Positions 59,731-64,000 of a stretch of DNA of 64,000 nt are shown one piece after another (position 1 is the stretch's first letter; every line of letters begins with the position of its first letter). The stretch comes from Cololabis saira (lineage: Eukaryota; Chordata; Actinopteri; Beloniformes; Belonidae), in NCBI RefSeq assembly GCF_033807715.1, contig NC_084587.1:18553517-18617516 (forward strand). The letters are read 5' to 3'. The position numbers were made by a program, and so were the translations under genes. Under the pieces are notes generated by a model. That model did not search any database and was not told the origin of the DNA. It worked only from the letters and a program-made list of their open reading frames with translations.

Positions 59731-60049
59731 CACTATGACAGGCGTTGTCATGGCGCCAAGATAACAGTCAGCGTTAGTTGCATCTGAAAGCTTGATCAAT
59801 TATGAATGGATGTTAAGTATAAACTATTTAAATGCTCAAGCCCCAATCTATTCCTACGTATCAGCTCCAATTACAATTCTTAATTGATCTGAATTCTGAA
59901 AATGAATATCGAAAGAAGTCCTTACTTTATAAATTATTTATAGTCACAGTCGATGCCGGCCAGCAATTTATTTATTCAGAATATATCGCCTTGATAAAGA
60001 TTAATAGTTTCTTTAAAAAAACTTTTGATTGATTGGGAAAATGTTTGTT

Positions 60050-60460
60050 GTAATTTGTATACTTTTGTCATACTTTGGTGTTCTTGGGTCTTGTTTTCTT
60101 GTCTATGCACTTCCTGTTTTTGTTAACTTCACTTCCTGTTTTTGCTTTGAAGGTCTGTCCTCGTCTTGTTGTGTTCTGGTTCCCTTGTGGCCATCTGCCC
60201 TGACTGTTTGCACCTGTGTCTCGTCGGCCCCCCGGTGACCGTATATATCTTGTCTCGTCTTTCCCTTCCTCCCTGCTGGTCCGTCTGTGTTTCTACCAGT
60301 CTGTTTTTCAACTCGTCACGTTGGCTTTCTACCCGTTTTTTTTTTTTTTAGTTCTCTCTATTTTTCTACCGATTGCCTGTTTGTATTTTTCTGTGTATTC
60401 CTGCATAGCGGCGCTTTTTGTTAAATAAAATCCTTCACTGGTTTTGAAGCTGCTGCCGCC
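60050..60460 (+). repeat. interspersed repeat, same family, copy 2
   Basis: CCTGACTGTTTGCACCTGTGTCTCGTC, TATATCTTGTCTCGTC, and the tail TTAAATAAAATCCTTCACTGG match copy 1 in order. 63560-63990 may be a third, more diverged copy. Confidence 0.45.
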
Positions 60461-60611
60461 TCAGCGTCCTGCACATGGTCCTCTCCTCTCAACACAGTTT
60501 ATTTCAGGAGACTGAACAAGATTTTCATGTTAGGCATGTTAGCAGGTTGTCATGCAGCTGGGGGTCCATTACGACGAGCCCTGCTATTGCGTCACCACAA
60601 CACACCACAAA

Positions 60612-60613
<2 letters not shown>

Positions 60614-60703
<90 letters not shown>
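60614..60703. repeat. (TG)n microsatellite
   Basis: About 45 uninterrupted TG units; Cys-Val and His-Thr frames here are artefacts. Confidence 0.98.
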
Positions 60704-60704
<1 letters not shown>

Positions 60705-63700
60705 GGTTTGAGCTAACATGAACACCAGCCAGTAACAGATGGTGCTGTCACGGTACAAACAACGGGAGTAGAACATGGAGACGAGTTTCCATGCTTAATG
60801 TTGAACATTTTTTGATCAACACTTAACAACTCCGATCATACGAAGAAGCAGCCAAAAAAAAAAAAAAAACACTAGTCCTGCAACAAGGCAGATGAGTATT
60901 TTTAATAATTTCAATCTCTTGCATGAAAATGCTGACAAAAGTCTAAGTGAAAGCACATCTAAAAGCCCTGATTAGGAGCCTCATTATGGTTATAGTTCCT
61001 GTACCGACGCTGAAGCAGATAATTGTAGGCTGCACCGGAGCTTCATCTCTCCAACAGCACCGGCTGCAGTGACCACAGAAACATCAGCAGGTGTTCAGCT
61101 AAGTGACCGATAACTGCTGTCTTTGTTTGTTTTTTCCTTTCTGCTCTGATATGAAAAGAACAAACTGTGAACTGCGTGAGAGTGGGATGAATGCCGTGTG
61201 CATTGGTCAGGAGTGGGATCATTTGTATTCTGATTCAGCTGTGAGTGTATTAATGACCCTGTTTGCATGCCGTTTGTGAGGGAGCTGATTGTTTTTGGCA
61301 AGAAGATGATAGAAAACCTCCCTCGCTCGTGTCATCCAGCTACAGTCCTTTTTTTTCATTGTTCTCCGGTTTTGTCCGTTTTTCTTTTTCATGATTTTTT
61401 AAAAATCCGACACAACAAAACCAGCACAGTTGGTGAAAACAAGTGAGATGGCAGCAAGAGAGACGCAAGAGTCTACCGTCAAGGGCACAGTTAACCCCGG
61501 TGGGCTACTTTCAACTGCAGACTGAGACACTACCTCAGGCTCTGCCTTTCATCTCACCCCACTCTCCTCTTCCATGTGGCTCCGCTGTGGTCTCCGTCTA
61601 GTACTCCATGTTCCCTCTCTTACTCACACTTTCACCATCTCCCTATAGCTCAATCTGTTTGGAGCCGAAACAAAGCATTAACTGTCTTAATTGCCACAGC
61701 CAGCCAAGAAAGCACAAACGCACACACAACACGGGGAAGAAAAAACAGAGAGGCAGAATGCAAGATAATTAAAAAAAGAAAAAAAAACCTGAACAAAAGG
61801 GAGCCCATGAATAAATTATTTGATGATATTTATAACACAGAGTTATGGATGGGTGAACATTTCCCATTGCAAAGGCTCATACAGCATCTGGGTTTGAGCA
61901 CCAGTACTTAAACCTTGCTTCACGCTCCACTTAAGACAAGCGTTTTCTGCTACAACTTTGCTGTCGTCCACCAAGCATACAAAGAAAAAGACTAATACAC
62001 CACCATAAATCTGCTTTAACTCAAAATCTACCCAATTTACTGGAATCAATCCTGAACAATGGACCAACGAGACACATCCCTGAATTCAATAAACCAATCT
62101 GTATGTAGCAAAAGCAGTTGTAAGGAAAAGAAAATACACCCTCTTTGGACTTTACATTAAATAATGCAGAGCATACTGTATTACAATGTGTTTTTATTAA
62201 ACAATAAAATCTGCTGAAGCAGAGCCTGATAAACCAAGCACACTCTTATTGTTTCCACATCAATTAAGATGATAAGTAGCAGCCCGGTGTTGCAAATCAG
62301 ATGCACTTGATTAATTCAGTTTTGTGTTAATATGATATCTGGGAACAAAGACATTAACGGTGGATGTGATTGCTGATGATCGTAGCTGTCCATCAGTCTA
62401 GTTTAGAAAAATATTAAGATTGACAGTACTGTGCAAAAGTCTTAAGCTGGTTTCAGACTACACGATTTTCAGAGTAGGTCAGTCACTGGTCTGTTCAGAT
62501 TTTTTGTAATTAATCATTTAAATTACATAACTGATTACATATGGGGGGTAACACACTACAGGATTTTAGTTTTTTTTAAACAGAACAGACGTGAAATGAG
62601 GCGTAACCATACATAAAACTCACTGGAAATTATTTGAAAGAAGACGGAGGAAGGAAACAGACACATTGTAAGCCATTTGTGAAGTGATTTGTTCAGAACA
62701 CAATTTAAAAAAAGAAAAAATAATAGGTGTAAAGGACTGAATAACACATAGGTTGCAGAAATTGTTACTGCTAATGATAAATAAAAATAACTTTTTTTTT
62801 TTTTGTAGCTGGGTGCTGTTTACAGCTGATGTTTTCCCTTCCGGCTCCCCGTCCTAAGGGTGACCTCACCTGAGGCCTTGCTTTCTTGTTGACTGTAGCT
62901 CAAACAGGTTTTACACCTGATGATTCCAGATTCTTGGCTTGTTTAATATCCGTCAGCCACTCGCAACTGCAACCATCTCTGACGAGTCTTTGGGTTGTTC
63001 ACACATAAGGATCTAGCTCTGGCTCCCAACTGCTCATTTGCCACGACATATCTGCAAGCTCAACAACTAATCAATCCAGCTTAAATTCTTTTGAAAAGTG
63101 TGAAGAATTGCTCTAAAGAAAGAATGCCTTAAAATATATTAATGTAATTTTTTATTTTGATCAATTTCAGTCAATATTTGGTAAGACCACTGTTCAAAAG
63201 AACTTCAGCTCTTCTGGTACACTTACACAACGTCAGGGATTTGGGAGGCTCATAATCAGGTGTATCATTAACGATTTACACCAAACAGGCCCCAACCACC
63301 AGTTTCATACCGAGTTTGACAATGAATCATTAACTGAAAAAGAAACAGCTGAATATATTTCTGCTGGAAGCTTAAAACACGGTGAGGTACATTTAGAAAA
63401 AGACTGAACAAGTATGACTTCTTTCAAAGGGTCAACTGTTGAAAAGTCATAGCACCACAGGTTAGACTTGCAAAGTAGCATCAGAACAAGCTACAGTATA
63501 AGACTCCTGCAACAATGGTCTTTAAAGGTCAGAGTGGAGATTTTTGGCTAGAGCTGTTTTGATTTTGGTTTGTATCCTTGTATTTCTTGAGCTTTTCTTA
63601 CTTCTCCTGTTTAAGTCTTATATGCTTGTATTTCTTTGTCTCCTAAATGTCTTGCCATGTCACTCATTTCCTATTTGAAAGTCTGCTACTTTCTGTGTGA

Positions 63701-64000
63701 AGTTCTGCTTTGACATCCAACTCTAGATTGTTCACACCTTGATCTCCTCCCTCTAAGACCGTTACATGTCTTGTCTTTCATCTTTGTCATCTGTTTTGAT
63801 GCTTTGTTGTGTTTCTTTGTTCCACTTTGACCTATTTTGTGACACATTCACGTGTGTCACCTTACTGTTCTTTTCCCTTTCATAGTTATACAGTATGTTT
63901 CTGTTTCGGATGACCAGCCCTTTGTTTAGATAAATGACTTTTTTTCCCCTCCTGCCTCTCAGTCTCCTGGATTTGTGCCCTCGACTCCCGAATCAGAACA
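60704..64000. other. unassigned non-coding sequence at the right edge
   Basis: No exon, including the expected 5' mast1 exon, could be recognised. Only short homopolymers and a possible repeat from 63560. Confidence 0.4.

Overview
The window looks like teleost fish nuclear DNA: AT-rich, intron-dominated, and full of hAT-type MITEs, L2-like and RTE-like LINE fragments and simple repeats typical of bony fish. Its one well supported gene is on the minus strand: the 5' (N-terminal) half of a microtubule-associated serine/threonine kinase, best matched to MAST1. I placed 13 coding exons between 42578 and 2588. Every exon junction agrees in reading phase, giving about 515 codons. They run from the Ser-rich N-terminus through the MAST pre-kinase domain (DUF1908) into the kinase domain, as far as the segment after the DFG motif. 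The first coding exon(s) lie beyond the right edge or were not recognisable. The rest of the kinase, the AGC tail and the PDZ domain lie beyond the left edge.

Layout from left to right, which is 3' to 5' along the gene. 1-2587 is intron after the last exon found. Kinase exons are at 2588-2720, 5403-5541, 6468-6676 and 13993-14069. The 7.3 kb intron at 6677-13992 holds a broken hAT transposase remnant with a BED zinc finger, a 1.2 kb tandem duplication carrying hAT elements packed with GAAA repeats, a CCAGGT hexamer minisatellite and a palindromic MITE. A linker exon at 14428-14495 is followed in the transcript by a 262-bp CA repeat. 15.5-18 kb holds a palindromic repeat-array element and an L2-like LINE split by a hAT element. 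Pre-kinase exons are at 19274-19406, 22160-22261, 22348-22557, 26848-26923 and 32084-32244. LINE fragments, mostly antisense to the gene, fill the introns at 22-32 kb. 32-40 kb contains microsatellites, a TIR element and a TTAA-flanked MITE. N-terminal exons are at 40210-40282, 40730-40805 and 42490-42578, with a three-element nested MITE between the last two. From 42.6 to 64 kb I see only repeats and unassigned non-coding sequence, probably a long 5' intron or upstream region.

I found no convincing new multi-gene system. The most interesting points are about splicing and repeats: a GC-AG intron forced by the reading frame, a weak donor abutting a long CA repeat, a (TCTTC)19 tract just upstream of an acceptor, a nested transposon, and a tandem duplication that may be real or an assembly artefact.
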